A stretch of 64,000 nucleotides of DNA from Fragilaria crotonensis (lineage: Eukaryota > Bacillariophyta > Fragilariophyceae > Fragilariales > Fragilariaceae): the NCBI GenBank assembly GCA_022925895.1, contig JAKSYS010000174.1, positions 1 to 64,000 on the forward strand, in the 5' to 3' direction. This document shows, in pieces, positions 63,677 through 64,000 of this stretch. The notes under the pieces are model-generated. The model did no database searches. It saw only the letters and a list, made by a program, of their open reading frames with translations, and had not been told where the DNA came from. The first letter of the stretch is position 1; every line of letters begins with the position of its first letter. The position numbers and the translations under genes were made by a program.

Positions 63677-64000
63677 AAATTTTGCAGCCCACCGAGGTTG
63701 ATATCAACCAAGTACTTGCCAGTTGCGGGTTCGCAAGCGCCGACAGGAGCCTGCTCAGTCTATCTTCGGCGGATTTATCATCCTCGCCTGTGACAAACGT
63801 CACCATACGCATTCTCTACCACACTAGATTTCGAAATACCAACTGTGGCCCTGCAGATTGTTATCTCCACTTCGAACGGTACACTTGCGCTGTAGCAGCC
63901 TGCAGAGTTGCGGCAAAAACACGCAACCTTATGCCACCTAAAAGGTAGTTGTACTACCTAGTAGATCACGAAGTACTGTAGTATATGCATTTCTAATGAA

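Larger units (their letters stand above)
52041..64000. repeat. Segmental duplication, copy 2, split by LINE C and running off the window
   Basis: 52041-53876 and 62381-64000 together reproduce 37963-41424 of copy 1. They contain a truncated NSE4, the RNase H1 promoter, a broken RNase H1 and its 3' flank. The right end lies outside the window. Excluding LINE C its length is about 3.45 kb, the same as copy 1. Confidence 0.85.

Noticed and set aside
1-64000. tRNA, rRNA or other structured RNA genes
   Set aside because: None was recognised by eye on either strand; a covariance-model search would be needed to exclude them.

Overview
The window looks like nuclear DNA of a stramenopile alga, most likely a diatom. 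The host genes encode mitochondrial proteins with targeting leaders (complex I NDUFS8, Lon protease). Introns are few and short, often with GTACGT or GTAAG donors. A relic matches the phosphodiesterase domain that follows nucleotide cyclases in diatoms, and the transposable elements resemble diatom families. Names rest on motif recognition alone; no database was searched.

Layout. 0-8.4 kb is host sequence: NDUFS8 (+), a cyclic-nucleotide phosphodiesterase relic, a Lon gene with four small frame breaks (+), a 15-bp minisatellite and an intact two-exon NSE4 (-). 8.4-10.55 kb is gene-free with decayed repeats. 10.57-34.59 kb is one nested insertion: LINE A (-), flanked by a 13-bp target-site duplication, carries two later DNA transposons, T1 (5.2 kb) and T2 (9.2 kb). 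Both begin and end with the inverted repeat CATCAGAAGGTG and sit in 2-bp duplications. T1 and T2 are one family with three genes: a Plavaka/CACTA-like transposase, a large protein ending in a putative 2-oxoglutarate/Fe(II) dioxygenase domain, and a Lys/Ala-rich basic protein of unknown function. This cargo-bearing family is the best candidate for something undescribed. 34.6-43 kb holds an ankyrin-kinase gene running into a RING-like gene (+), a truncated NSE4 (-), a complete RNase H1 (+) and a secreted beta-propeller protein (-). 43-52 kb is LINE B (-), with a 5' end but no 3' end. 52-64 kb is a second copy of the NSE4-fragment/RNase H1 segment, split by LINE C (-), which has two intact ORFs (791 and 1982 aa) and a 19-bp target-site duplication.

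How the parts relate. The segment at about 37.96-41.4 kb is repeated at 52.04-64 kb once LINE C is subtracted. In both copies the NSE4 fragment is fused, in antisense, to a duplicate of the RNase H1 promoter and leader. A 70-100 bp module (TTAACTTTCA, a CT-rich stretch, then GTGACAGTGACAC) recurs five times: before the ankyrin-kinase, before both RNase H1 copies and behind both NSE4 fragments. LINE C landed inside one of these modules. The three LINEs share an architecture: ORF1 overlaps ORF2 at a stop/start, and ORF2 carries endonuclease, reverse transcriptase, RNase H and a zinc finger. In A and C the sense strand ends in a T-run, and the nick site reads GACAGT.

Limits. Many one-base indels, several in homopolymers, interrupt host genes and T1/T2. 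They may be true decay or uncorrected long-read errors, although 7 kb of unbroken LINE C coding sequence argues against a high error rate.
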